NCBI RefSeq assembly: GCF_018320785.1
Contig: NC_054867.1
Coordinates: forward strand, 27,779,855 to 27,843,854
DNA length: 64,000 nt
Reading direction: 5' to 3'
Source: Cheilinus undulatus
Lineage: Eukaryota > Chordata > Actinopteri > Labriformes > Labridae
In this document: positions 33,601 to 44,259 of the stretch, piece by piece
Numbering within the stretch: the first letter of the stretch is position 1
How the letters are laid out: every line of letters begins with the position of its first letter
The notes under the pieces: generated by a model
Databases searched by the model: none
The model's input: the letters and a program-made list of their open reading frames with translations, nothing else
What the model was told of the DNA's origin: nothing
Program-made: the position numbers and the translations under genes

Positions 33601-34793
33601 GGACTTTGATTTCCAGCCACCGTGTTTCACATTGCAACTGTTTTACCTGATTTCAATTCATCTACCTCTGTCACTGATGATGTTGTTCTAAGTGATTGTT
33701 TCTGTATGCTTTGTTTTATTGTGCTGTAGTTTCTAATGTGCTTGTGATCTCGACGACATTGAAATGAGGGAAACCTCAATGTCCTTTCGAGGATAAATAA
33801 AGGCTTGAAATGTGAGGGCCTTGACTTACGACCACTGACCTCCAAATCTAATTAAAGTATTGGTAAGTCAGAGTGGACATTTGTGCAAGGTTTGAATTAA
33901 ATCTTTTGAAACATTCTGAGAATATATGACCTTGACCTTTGACCTCCAAACCCAAATAGTTCATTTAGGAGTCAGAGGGGGTATTTATGCGAAATTTAAA
34001 AAAAAATCTGTTAAAGCAGTCTTGAAAAATTGTATTTACAAAAAAATGGCTCATAGGGACAGATGCAAGTACAGATGGAAATTCAGTTGTCTGGCTGTTT
34101 ACATACCTAGGAATAGATGGTTTGGTCACAAAGCAATGAATTATTTGTTTCTTTCAAATTAGTCTCCTAATGAAAAGCTCTTCAAAAAGACACATTTTGT
34201 ATCACAAATGTTTGCAAATGTTGACTGCATGGCTTGGGGCTTAGTTTCATACACCTGTGGCAACAGGTCTGATTGAAACACCCGAATTTAATGATTATCC
34301 AGTGTGGCCAAATACTTTTGCCCAACAGTGTGAGTAAATGAAGGACACTTGTGTATTGCAGGCAGCTGACTGGACCTGTCTCTAAATAGAAACATGACTT
34401 TTGGATGCAGACACAGTGATGCAATCTTTGCACATTACCCCCCAGCCCCCCTTTAAACCACCATTACTGTAAAACTGCACAGTCATCCCTTTGATTCAAC
34501 ATGTCAAAAACTGTGCATTTCTTGCTCTGAATATCTGACATTTTACCAAGGCCATATCTAAAATGTTCATTAGTAATACTCCTGTGACTCTTATCTAGCA
34601 GGTTGGTTCTTAACATTAATTAGATTTAATAGTATTATGTTTAAGAAATGCAAATTAACACAACCCCCCCCAAAAAAAAACAAAAAAAAAACAAAACAAA
34701 AAAAACCATACCTTTCACTTTCCACTTGATCCAGACCATTAGACAGGCTAGTAGTGTGACAGAGAGGACCCAGAGGACGCCCAGGTACCACAT
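30641..34793 (-). CDS. pfkm: Alternative N-terminal extension of PFK-M with a hydrophobic anchor (three extra exons)
   Basis: Exons: 34793-34712 (coding part), 32276-32226 (51 nt), 31973-31902 (72 nt), then 20 nt (30660-30641) of the canonical first coding exon. All junctions are GT-AG and all split a codon after its first base, so 75 residues run in frame into the canonical Met. The first exon encodes MWYLGVLWVLSVTLLACLMV followed by WIKWKVK: one hydrophobic segment (residues 1-22) then Lys residues, as in a signal anchor with a cytosolic C-terminal side. Residues 28-75 are a polar Ser/Asp/Asn-rich linker. An in-frame TAG lies 17 codons upstream of this ATG. I recall that human PFKM also has a longer N-terminal isoform of about 70 extra residues; membrane anchoring here is inference. 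Confidence 0.72.
30868..31560. mobile_element. Degenerate DNA-transposon remnant in a pfkm 5' intron
   Basis: Contains AAAGTATTCAGGCTACTTC, TAAGTATTCAACCCCATG and AGATTCACCTTTGGCTGCAA, phrases I recall from a widespread fish DNA transposon with PFKM-unrelated sequence. No intact frame. The family is not assigned. It separates the canonical coding exon from the 31.9-kb linker exon. Confidence 0.4.
33030..34075. repeat. Dispersed GACCTTTGACCTCCAAA repeat split by a LINE
   Basis: The motif group (ACCTTTGACCTCCAA, GTGGACATTTGTGCAA, TTTGAAGAA, GTATTTACAA) occurs at about 33.03-33.25 kb and again at 33.81-34.07 kb. The intervening part is a LINE end. The arrangement suggests two or more repeat units, or one copy interrupted by insertion. 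Confidence 0.5.
33370..33812 (+). mobile_element. 3' part of a LINE ORF and tail
   Basis: The plus frame near 33.51-33.61 kb reads AFSFDAPSSWNVLQRTPK followed by a polar stretch, resembling the C-terminal SAPxxWNxLP segment of fish non-LTR reverse transcriptases. The tail ends AGGATAAATAAAGGCTTGAA. Truncated at its 5' side. Confidence 0.5.
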
Positions 34794-34818
34794 CCTCACA
34801 CTCTGCTTGGGAAACCAT
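34234..34818 (-). other. Overlapping upstream ORF start in the pfkm long first exon
   Basis: ATG at 34818-34816 (context aggATGG, a strong Kozak match) lies 25 nt before the long-isoform ATG at 34793 and in another frame. After splicing to the 32276-32226 exon it stops at TGA 32236-32234, giving 49 codons that overlap the real start. It has no recognisable product and would be expected to reduce use of the downstream ATG. The span given covers only the exon end and flanking intron; the second part lies in the 32.2-kb exon. Confidence 0.45.
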
Positions 34819-34969
34819 CCTGTGGTCCGCTGTACACTAACAGCTCTGATAGCACTATTGTAGAGTTATGATGTTCATTGCCAAAGAATGGTGGGTAATC
34901 TGATTCAACACAGCTGGGTCTGTTGTAACTACAGGGGAGTAGTACTCTTTCCTGCCTTCCTGTGCCTAC

Positions 34970-35235
34970 AAGAAAAGCCTGAGGCAGGGGAGAACCTGAA
35001 CCCCCCCCCCCAGAACAGAGCAAGCATCAGTGACAACAGAATGGCACTGATTAAGTCAGAAGCAGCTGGGGTGGAGGAGGGTTGCAAAAAGCAGCTTGCA
35101 GAGGGAGCAGCAAAGCATAGCCAGGCTAAAGCAGTTAAATACAGCAGCATGAGTGTGATTAGCCAATAGTGTGCCTAGAGTGAATCAGCTGGCTGTAAGC
35201 TCATGAAGGCTTGCGTGAGATCAGCTGATCTCAGT
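34970..35235 (-). repeat. Diverged dispersed repeat upstream of pfkm long first exon (copy A)
   Basis: On the minus strand it shares with copy B (63330-63630) ATCAGCTGATCTCAC, CAGCCAGCTGATT, TATTGGCTAATCACAC, GCTGCTCCCTCTGCAAGC and CCTCCTCCACCCCAGCTGCT. It lies 180-440 bp upstream of the long-isoform ATG. It contains CCAAT-type (ATTGG) and TATTTAA motifs, so it may contribute promoter sequence. Not matched to a named family. Confidence 0.6.
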
Positions 35236-36399
35236 TACAATATATGGCAAGGCTTGACTCTGTGGCCTGTCTGAACTAAAGCTACTGGATATGCTCTATT
35301 TCTAGTATTCGCATGTCACAGCTTTTGTAGCCAAACAATGGCCTGTTGCGAGCTTAGCTAACATAATATTAACAAACAGTTAAAAAAAGAAAGAAACATT
35401 GACAGTCTGAAATGCAAAATCGTGGAATGGAAATCATGAAAAAAGGGTAGCCACCTACAATGCCATCACTACCCTAGAAACCCCTCACACACCAAGTCCA
35501 AAAATCAAACTGGTCCTCAAGCAATACAACAAAAAGCAAACTAGGACATGCATTGTTCAAATTTAAAAAGTCTGTAAATTCATGCTCTTTATTTATTTGT
35601 TCATGTGTTTTGCCTTGGCAGTGACTCCTCAGCCCTCCCTTTTCTCTCACACCCTCCCACAGCATCTACAGCACATCCATCTCTGTGGACAAAAGGCAGC
35701 TTGTCATAAACACACATCTCAGGTGGGGCTTGTTTGCTGACATCGTGCCCCCCTGGTGGGTTGAGCGACATGTAGCTCTCTCCAGAGGCAAACACGGATC
35801 AATAGCACTACTTTCAAGTAATCCCCCCACCTTTCAATTTTCCCGGATAGTATTAACGCTTACACAGCCTGTAATAAACCATATGGATCAATAATACAAC
35901 AGTTCAACATAAAACACTTCCACCTTGGCTGATGCAGTGAGATGTAGAGGAAGTATTGTTACAGCTGTCTCAAATTATGAGAAACAAACACAAATGACTA
36001 AACCATGCTGCATAAAATAGTTAGATTGTAGGATAATGACTTAAATAAGGCAAAGTAGCTGATAATGACAGCAAATTGTTTTCCAAATGGGTGTATGTGA
36101 ACTAAATTTGCATAAAAAACACCTCTGACATTTAAATCTACATCAACATATTACAATATTGTATTTACCTATTAAAACAATTTGGATCAAGTCTTGTAAA
36201 GATAAAGTTCACTTGCAAAGTGTTTATCTCTTTCTCTACAAATCTTGGTAGAGCCTCACAATGTAGCCACAACTAACCTCCTAAGTTTCTGCATGCACAC
36301 TAGTTGACATGACATTTCAGCTCTTCTGCGACATAGTCTTAATTTTTATGTCTGAATTGTGAGATTATTGTCTGGATTGAAGTTTCAGCGATTTGCTTG

Positions 36400-37680
36400 A
36401 AATGTTGGGAGAATTAGCTTTAGAATTTTCATGGAATTTGTTGTCGATATTTTGAAGTATTTTCATAGGAACTTTTGGAATATGTTTGCATATTTTAGAC
36501 AGTTTCATTGAAAGTTTTGGGAGAAATTTGCTGTGTTTTATTATTGGACTGTAGGTTTTTTAAGGGGATTTTTCTTGTGAAAAATTGCAGGCAGTTTGAA
36601 ATTTGAAATGTATTTGTAATGCTCTTTGTTTCATTTTATTTAGATATTTCCATGAACACTTGGGAAATTAATTGTAAATTTTAGGAAATTAATCTGGACT
36701 TTGTTTTAAATGTCTTTGTGTGTATGTGTGTGTGTTGGGGGGTGATTTTTGGGGAATTAATTTACTGAGAATTTTCTTTAAAATTTGGGGAGAATTATCT
36801 CTAGTATTTCACGGAAATTTTTGCGATATGTTTGTAAATTTGGAGAGTTTCACTGGAAGTTTGGGGGGTCATTTTCTTTGATTTTTTTTGTGTTTTTTTG
36901 TAAAAATTTGGGAAATTTGTTTAGAGGAATTTTTGAGGAAAGATTTTAAGTAGTGAGATGGAGAGTTTAAAAATGTATTTTTTATTTTTGGGAATTTGAT
37001 TTGAAATTTTTATATGTATATATTTTTTTTTCATGGACATTTGTGCAATAACATTTTTGTAGATCTTAGAGAATTTAATCAACATTTAAAAAAAAGTTTT
37101 TTGATTAGTCAGTTTTCGGGAATTTAATGAGAAATTTTGGGAGAATTTGCTTAAGAATTTTCATGGAAATTTTAGGGAATTTGTTTTCACATGTTGGAGA
37201 GTTTCACTGGAAGTGTGGGGGAAATTTGATTTGAATTTTGTTGGGGTTTTTTTAAGATTTACTTTTGGGCCTTTTCATGCCTTTATTAGAAAGAGGAAGG
37301 ACAGTGGATAGACACGAAAAAGGGGGAGAGAGTGGGGAGAAACATGTGGTAAAGGGCCACAGGCCAGATTCAAACCTGGGCTGCCTGTGTACATGGGCAG
37401 CGCCCTAAACCACTCGACCATCTGTGCGCCCAAATTTTGTTTGTGTTTTTTGTGGGAATTTTGGAAATTTATTCAGGGGAAATTCTCAGGCAGTTTGATG
37501 GAAATGTTGGAAATGTATTGTTGTTTTTAGATATTTCCATGGACACTTAGGAAATTCATACGTGGATTAAAGGATATTTAATTTGGACTTTTATGGGGAA
37601 TGTATAAGGAATTTTACCAGGAATTTGCTTTGAAATTTTGGGGAATTGCTGGAAAATTTTGCAAATGTAGACTGCATGAG
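36400..37680. repeat. Degenerate tandem array, unit about 360 bp
   Basis: Units begin near 36405, 36775 and 37130, with a partial unit near 37600. Each repeats phrases such as GGGAGAATT, ATTTTCATGGAA, GAGAGTTTCACTGGAAGT and GATATTTCCATG. T/G-rich on the plus strand. The third unit is interrupted by a SINE. Confidence 0.6.
37254..37431 (-). mobile_element. tRNA-derived SINE inserted in the tandem array
   Basis: On the minus strand it starts GGGCGCACAGATGGTCGAGT (A-box-like TGGTCGAGTGG), has B-box-like GGTTTGAATCT and a tail TAATAAAGGCATGAAAAGGC. Flanked by an imperfect ~19-bp duplication, AATTTTGTTGGGGTTTTTT (from 37234) and AATTTTGTTTGTGTTTTTT (from 37433), as expected for LINE-assisted insertion. 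Confidence 0.75.
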
Positions 37681-37682
37681 AA

Positions 37683-39590
37683 ATAATTTATTGTAATGTT
37701 TAGGCTTGATGAATAAATGTCAATGAAGCATTTGGGTGATATTTGAAGAAATCTGGGGGGTGGGGGGGTGTCGCTTTTGTAGAATGCTTTAGAAGAGATT
37801 TCACAGAGATTTTAAGGGATTTCTTTGAACTTTTTAGGGAATCTGTTGATTTTGGAGAGGTAAATTTCCAAGAAATTGAGAATGTTTTGTAACCCCCCCC
37901 CCCCCGAATGACTGACACCATTTCTGCTCTAAAACCTATTAAAGCCTGACAAGGCTGAGTTTTTACAAACTTATCAGGTCATACTGATCCCAGATAAGTG
38001 GAACAAACTAAAAATAACATTCCAAACCAAAACTCAGGCCTTAGAGCATTAATTAAGGCTGTTTATCTTATAAAAACGCTGCGGAAAGGATGAAATGACT
38101 TCTAATTTTGGGATCCAGCCTTCACCGAGAATTGTATATAGACAATATGAAGGAATGATTATACTGAATAGTTATAAGGTATATTATAAACAGTGCAGCA
38201 AACATCAGTCCAATGGCAGCACTGAGCTCACAGTCAGCCAACAGGTGGCAGCAGCACCTTATCTTTTCTGTCTCTCTGTGTTTATCAGGGCTAGAGCAGC
38301 ACATTCACAGCCTCAGCCTAATAAATCATGCACTGAAAGTGTCAGTGCAAATTTTGTTAGATTTTATTGCAGTTTAATCATCTCAATGAATGTTTTAATA
38401 GGCTGATATTTCAGAGAGCGAATGGCAGTGCAGTGATAAATTATATGGGGTGAGCCAGCCCCCCTCCTGCCTTACCTCTCCCCTTCTTTTGCCTTTTCGC
38501 TGCAGAGAATCACTAATGTAGACCTGCACAGCTATTTGTCCACTTAGTGGGTGCTAGGGAGACTTGTATTATAAACTTGGATTATCCATATTCATTTCAA
38601 AACAAACAGTCTCATTTGTAATTCCCCTGCAAGGTAAAAAGCGCCTCTGGCCAAGCTTTTTTCTTACAGCTAATGCTCCAACTCTCTCATTTTCAATTCT
38701 GCATTTTCCTGTCGTTTTGCTTTCCTCTTCCTTCCCCCAAAGCTGCTTTAATGAATTCATCAGATTGGACCATAGAGCTCCACCTTATGCTCAGGCCTCC
38801 CACACCATTTAACATGTCTTTAAACCCTCCTCCTCTCTCTCTGAGGATTGCTCCGTTTCTCCATTTGTCACCCATGTCCCTCTCTCCCATTATGTACATA
38901 TCTTAATCGTCCTGTTTCCCTCCTCTTCTTGGTTTCATCCGCTTCCTGTTTCCTTTTTTTCAATGTCTCCCTTTGACCTTCACTTCCCTGGCTTCATTAC
39001 TCTCCTCACTTTCTGTATTTCTTCCCTGTTTTCCTGACCATACGGTGGTAATGGAATGCAAAATCAACACGGCAGTGACATTTTGGGTACCAAGCTCCCC
39101 TCCATCCTTCAGGCTCTGTCTCATATATACTGTTGTCCTCTGCCAGCTTGGATATATGATGTGAGGTATGACTCCTCTAATAAGGACATGGATGAGAGAA
39201 TGGCGTAGGCTGGGGGCTGTAATTAAAGAGCGTAGGGGTCCCTGTGAATAAGTATGGAGGGAGGGGAGGTAAAACGGTGGCTATCTGCGGCGGGGACTAT
39301 AAATCAACCCACAATATCACCATACAGCGTTCAGCTCACCCCACTCTTTGCAAAAGCAATTCCGTCATGTCTTGTTAGCTCATTCGTCTTCATCAGCACC
39401 AGTGGGAGGTTCAGACCCCCCCAACTCACCTCCAGCACCCCCACCTACTCCCCAATGCCAGGCCCCATTGATCAAAGCAGAGCCAGGCTCAGCATGGGCA
39501 TGGGTGTCATATCATTCTTACACACAAACAAGGCGCTACACAACAGCTGAAGGGGCAACAACAGTTAAACTAATCTTAGCTTGGCCATGC
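37683..39590. other. Intergenic, no gene recognised
   Basis: Includes a C13 run at 37893-37905 and a C/T-rich stretch at about 38.65-38.95 kb. Open frames there are compositional, not supported by splice sites or motifs. Confidence 0.45.
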
Positions 39591-39594
39591 AGAT

Positions 39595-39795
39595 CCGGGT
39601 CGTAATGTTATTAATGAACGCCTGGTTTACCCACACAGCGTGCTAATAGCAGTCAGGGCCAATTAAGGGATGACTAATTAATGAGACATTTCCTATAAGG
39701 CTTATTGATATGTTAATTTGCAGTCATATAAATCACAGTCTTAATTATAATGCCTTCACATAATAAGATTTTCATTATACATAATGATGAATTGT
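39595..39795. promoter_or_regulatory. AT-rich block with clustered homeodomain-type TAAT motifs (candidate enhancer)
   Basis: Contains GTTATTAATGAACG, CCAATTAAGGG, ACTAATTAATGAGAC, TGTTAATTTGC and CTTAATTATAATG within 200 bp. Such TAATTA clusters are common in vertebrate conserved non-coding elements. Conservation cannot be tested from one sequence. Confidence 0.3.
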
Positions 39796-41106
39796 TAAAC
39801 CAGCTTCGTTGAACCAGGAAAATGTTTGTTCAGGAGGAAAAACAACATCACTTACATATTTGTTTTTCATTTTCTCTGTAGGATTTTTAGAAGTTTTTAT
39901 ATTGCTTCATCAAGTCCCCAAAATTTAAGAACTAAATATTATTTATTTTTATGTAGCTCAACTAAAAGCAGAAATTGAACTGAAATAAGCTGCCAAGAAG
40001 AGGAAGGGGAAGGGGAAGTGAGGAGGTTCGATTTTTCCATCTTTATTTTCCCAGCTGATCCTGGGACTCAAATTTTCCAACATTTTCCACCCTTCAGCTG
40101 CCCTAAAGCTTTGGGGATTGTGTGGACAGCTGTTGCAGGCTGGTTTTAAGTAATGTATGCATGAATAAATGTATGTGATCCTGTTTTGTGTCTTGATGAT
40201 GCTTACATCACAGCATCATCCTGAACAAAGCACATCTTTATGGTGTTCTTTACTGACTGACACATTGTGTGAAGTTATGCTGCACAATTTGAGTCTAAAC
40301 CACGTTTTTACAGCAGTTATGATCTGGTAGAGAAACCTTATAACTGTGATTTTCTTTCCTTTCTTACATGACAGTTCAGCCATTACTTAGTCTACACAGT
40401 TGCAGAAAAGGCTAAAGATCCAACCTAGCAGCCATAAATAGAGGGGTTTGATGTGAATGCTGGGTCATTAGTGGTTTGGTGGCGATGGAGAATAATAATG
40501 CAGATAAACAATGGGTGTGTCTGCTCCCACACAACAAAGAGAGGCCAGCTGAGAAATGCTCGCTGCTTTGCTCTTTAGCCACCGGCTACAAAACACTCCG
40601 AGGTCTGTAAATGTTTGACTTACACAAAATACAATACAGGAGGCTCGTTTAAATGAAAAGAGGAACTGAGCTGACTTTCACCTGAATTTTAATGACTGTG
40701 CAGCCATCAGGACAATACTCAGACAGGTCTAATTTGGTCCAATCGTCAGTAATTAAGAAAAAACAAGAATGTATTTTCCTCATCTGAGTGTCTATAGTGA
40801 AACAGAGGCCTGTAGATGACTGCAGCTAAGAGGCATTAGCTGGCAAACTCCTCTGGAGTGAGACATGAGGAAAAGATCAGGCGCTGGAGACTCAAATAAA
40901 AGGACCATTGGTAACCATGGTAGCCTTGATCATATACCTATAATAAAAAGGTTGCTACTCCCAAATGCATCAACATACAGTTATCATCTCTGATTCTACA
41001 GGTGACACTTTGAGGAATTCTGTCCATAGTCAAGAATGGCACAGAAATAGAGGAGTACATAAAATAGAGTGCATTTATGAGCTTGAAAAGACATAATAAA
41101 AACTAG

Positions 41107-41360
41107 AAAAGCACTCGGAGAGTGCAGACCTCTGCCCTTAGCCCTATCTACCAATAGTACAGAATCCTTTAAAAAATTCCTGGATCCAGACGGTGATCTG
41201 GAGCACTCCCAAAATCTAATCAGTTCTTCCTTATGCCATTTCTGACATTTCCTGAATATTTCATCAAAATCCGTCTATAACTTTTTGAATTATGTTGCTA
41301 ACAAACAAACAAACTAACAAACCCTGCTGATCACACAACCTCCTTGGCGGAGGTAACAAG
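41107..41360 (+). mobile_element. Dispersed repeat (GCACTCGGAGAGTGCAGACC...), copy 1
   Basis: Runs from CTAGAAAAGCACTCGGAGAG through AAACAAACAAACTAACAAAC to CCTCCTTGGCGGAGGTAAC. A second, shorter copy occurs in inverted orientation at 43228-43432 inside another element. Family unnamed by me, but mobile by its nested position. Confidence 0.6.
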
Positions 41361-41701
41361 AGTTATAGTGGAGGAACAGAAATATGAGTTTTACATTAAC
41401 ATACCATCCTGCACTTATACTACAGACATGACTTACAAATTTGACAGTTATCATATTATTGGTAGCATGCCACTCATTATATGGCTAGGGGTGGTGGTGA
41501 CATCGCAAGAGAGGCGGGTACTTCCCTTCAATCCAGGCCCTCATTGATTTGATGTGATTCTATTTGATTTAATTTGATTCAGTTAGCTTTATTAGCATGG
41601 ATCATGTGCTGACATTAGGGCTGTAAAAAAAATTACAACTTTTAATTGTGATTATTCTTAGGATTTCTGTAGTTAATTGGGATTAATCCCACCCTTTAGA
41701 T

Positions 41702-42165
41702 CAGTAGTTCTCAACTGGTCCAGCCTCAGGACTCTCCAGTCTGTCTTGTGACAAATAACAACCCAAGTTTAAAAAAAAAAAAAAAATTCAACAATGCATG
41801 GAGCATGACTGAACCAAAATACATGATATAAAAAAATAAAAGGGACAAAACTTACAAGTTTCATACCCTCTTTCCCCATCATTCTTGTTTTCCAAAGATC
41901 CTGAGAAACTACTTCATTATCATAGTAACAGTTGATTTTTCATTGAAAAAAAAGATAAATTAGCAGTAATATTGATGAAACGTGCTAAATTTACCCATTT
42001 TCACAGCAAAACAGGGTAAAAGAAAAGGTTTCAATGTATGTCCACTAAGGAGCTCAGGACTTTTTGTCACCTTTTTTTTTGTTTTACGGACACCGAGTCG
42101 CTACCCACTGAAAACCGCTCCGCAAACCCACTTTTGGGTCCAGACCCACCAGTTGAGAACCGCTG
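41702..42165. mobile_element. hAT MITE, 464 bp, with 8-bp target duplication
   Basis: Starts CAGTAGTTCTCAACTGGT, ends ACCAGTTGAGAACCGCTG. Flanks CTTTAGAT (41694-41701) and CTTTATAT (42166-42173) agree at 7 of 8 bases. No transposase inside. Partial relatives are at 18.95, 19.34 and 25.22 kb. Confidence 0.8.
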
Positions 42166-42270
42166 CTTTATATCACATTCTAAATTCCAGTATTCCAATG
42201 CAAAACAGTTCTTGTGTCATTTGTAATTTTTTTACTGTCTTTTTTGGTAAATGCGCTTCTGTTTGGATAC

Positions 42271-42828
42271 CAAGGTCATAATAGTTTCGGATTTTTAAAA
42301 TTTAATTTTCACTTTCTGTGTTCTATTTTAGTTTAGTTTTTATTAGTTTTGATTGCTGGTTTGTTAGTTTAGTTTAGTTTTAATTTTGCAAAATTGCTTC
42401 ATTTTATTTTAGTTTTTATTTGTTTTAGTGTTAGCTTTTTACAGATAGATGTCGGGGCTGAGTGAGCGTCATATTTTTTTAAAAAACATATTAAAACAGG
42501 CTGCTCTTCACTTATCATTTAGTTGTTTCATGATGATGTTTGAATACAACTCCAGACATAAAACTACCTCTGTGTGAAATCTTAACCAATCAGATCAGGC
42601 AATTTTTAAACTTCCCAGACTTGGGTGTCAGTGCCAGTCATGGTTGTGTCAAAGACTAAAACTAAGGATATTTTGTCTCATTTTTATTTTATTTTACTTA
42701 GTTTTGTAAGCACACTATACAGTATTAGTTTGTTTTAGTTATATTTTTTGGTGATCTTAGTTTTAATTTAGTTTCAGTTAACTAAATTGATTTTTGAATT
42801 TTAGTTTTAGTTAACTATAACAACCTTG
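42271..42828. mobile_element. hAT-like MITE, 558 bp, with 8-bp target duplication
   Basis: Left CAAGGTCATAATAGTTTCGG and right GTTAACTATAACAACCTTG are inverted termini. The flanks TTGGATAC (42263-42270) and TTGGATAT (42829-42836) agree at 7 of 8. The interior is rich in TTTAGTTTTA repeats. It begins 98 bp after the previous element's target duplication. Confidence 0.75.
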
Positions 42829-43046
42829 TTGGATATAGACCTGCTTTTACAAGTTGATTGCAGATTATAACATTAAGAAAGATAAACTTTAAAACAAAAT
42901 AAGGAACAATTACAAGGTAAATGTTCAACAACACAATGTCTGATGACTTTTGACATGTCCACTGAGCTATTATTTTTAAAAGTGAAATGAGACATTAACG
43001 AGCAGTGGTTGATCTATTTGACTTTTGCATATCATAGTTAATCATG

Positions 43047-43049
<3 letters not shown>

Positions 43050-43105
<56 letters not shown>
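43050..43105. repeat. (AT)n microsatellite
   Basis: About 25 AT dinucleotides with one G interruption near 43095. Likely length-variable. Confidence 0.9.
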
Positions 43106-43145
43106 CAAATTAATGACTGGATATAAATTTGGATTGGGAAACTCT

Positions 43146-43602
43146 TTGGCAACTTTCACACTGCAGGCCTAGATGCTCAATTCTGATCTTTTGCTGTGAT
43201 CTGATCTCTTTTTTTTGTGTGTGGTTGTTACCTCCCCCAAGGAGGTTATGTGATTGGCAGGGTTTGTTAGTTTGTTTATTAGTTTGTTAGCAAGATAACT
43301 CAAAAAATTATGGATGGATTTTGATGAAATTTTCAGGAAATGTCAGAAATGGCATAAGGAAGAACTGGTTGGGACTATTGGGAGATAGGGCTAATGGTGG
43401 AGGTCTGCACTCTCTGAGTGCTTTTCTAGTTTAGACTATGGTCTTTTTTAAAAAGATCAGATATGCATCTGATTTAGTACAACAATTGAAAGTGGCCTGA
43501 ATCTGATATGAGAAGATCAGGTGTAATGTGACTTTTGCTGTTCACACTGTCAGAAAGGAATCAAACGAGTCACATAGGATCTGCATTGTGAACGTAGCCT
43601 TG
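43146..43602. mobile_element. MITE with TTCACACTGCAG ends, copy 2, carrying a nested repeat
   Basis: Left ACTTTCACACTGCAGGCC, right CTGCATTGTGAACGTAGCC; the interior matches copy 1 at 26171-26462 (GATGCTCAATTCTGATCTTT; AAAGTGGCCTGAATCTG; CTGTTCACACTGTCAGAAA). About 205 bp of unrelated repeat at 43228-43432 interrupts it. Confidence 0.65.
43228..43432 (-). mobile_element. Dispersed repeat copy 2, nested in the MITE
   Basis: Starts GTTACCTCCCCCAAGGAGGT and ends GCACTCTCTGAGTGCTTTTC TAG, the inverse of the repeat at 41107-41360. It lacks part of the middle of that copy. Its position inside copy 2 of the MITE shows that it transposed after the MITE did. Confidence 0.65.
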
Positions 43603-43609
43603 CTGGTGT

Positions 43610-44203
43610 TTCTGATGGAATATTATGATCAAGCTATTATAAGTTATGGTGGTGGTAAATGTATTGTGGTTTAAATGGTCAGAATTGTGAAAATGTTAGC
43701 TTCCTGGTGGTGTAGGACATGTGGTATACCAATGAACAGTCATTTTGTACATAACTGAATAGTTAAAAAGAAAAAACCTTCAGTCTGCCTGGGAATAGCT
43801 TCAACACAAAAACAAGACACAACAGCACAGGATTAATGTGATCAAAAAATTAAAGCTGTTCCTCTGACTACCATATACATTTATATCCATCAAATTAGAA
43901 AGGTGTGCTTAAATACCATTCCTAGATCTCTGTCATTAAAATGCTAAGTGTGTTGTTGATGAGACACAAGCAGTGTGACTTCCTGTCAATGCTCCCCCCT
44001 GTCACAACACAGCCCAGACACTAGATTGACAGCTGTCAATGCAGCTGATGGGAGCTGACTGAGGGGGTCAGCCATGGTACCAGGGGGCTGCCTGAGTCGT
44101 CTGAGAGGGGGACAGAGATGGGTGTAGAGGGGGGATGGAAATAGACGAGGCTGCTGTGGTCCAATTTGCTCCCTTCTGCCCCACCCATGAGGGACAGGCT
44201 GGG

Positions 44204-44259
<56 letters not shown>

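Larger units (their letters stand above)
41614..43050. mobile_element. Outer TIR element split by two hAT insertions
   Basis: ATTAGGGCTGTAAAAAAAAT with GTTAATTGGGATTAATCCC (41.61-41.70 kb) looks like the left part of a fish TAGGGCTGTC-type element. Related text (GTTAATCATGATTAAT) appears at about 43.03 kb, after the insertions at 41702 and 42271. The outer boundaries are inferred and the right end is lost in the AT run. Confidence 0.35.

Noticed and set aside
34591..34818. Frame starting MVSQAECEDV as the pfkm alternative N-terminus
   Set aside because: When spliced to the next exon it hits TGA at 32234; only the frame starting at 34793 continues into PFK.
37254..37431. Functional tRNA gene
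   Set aside because: A- and B-box-like motifs are present, but the cloverleaf is degenerate and a LINE-type tail and target duplication follow, so it is a SINE.
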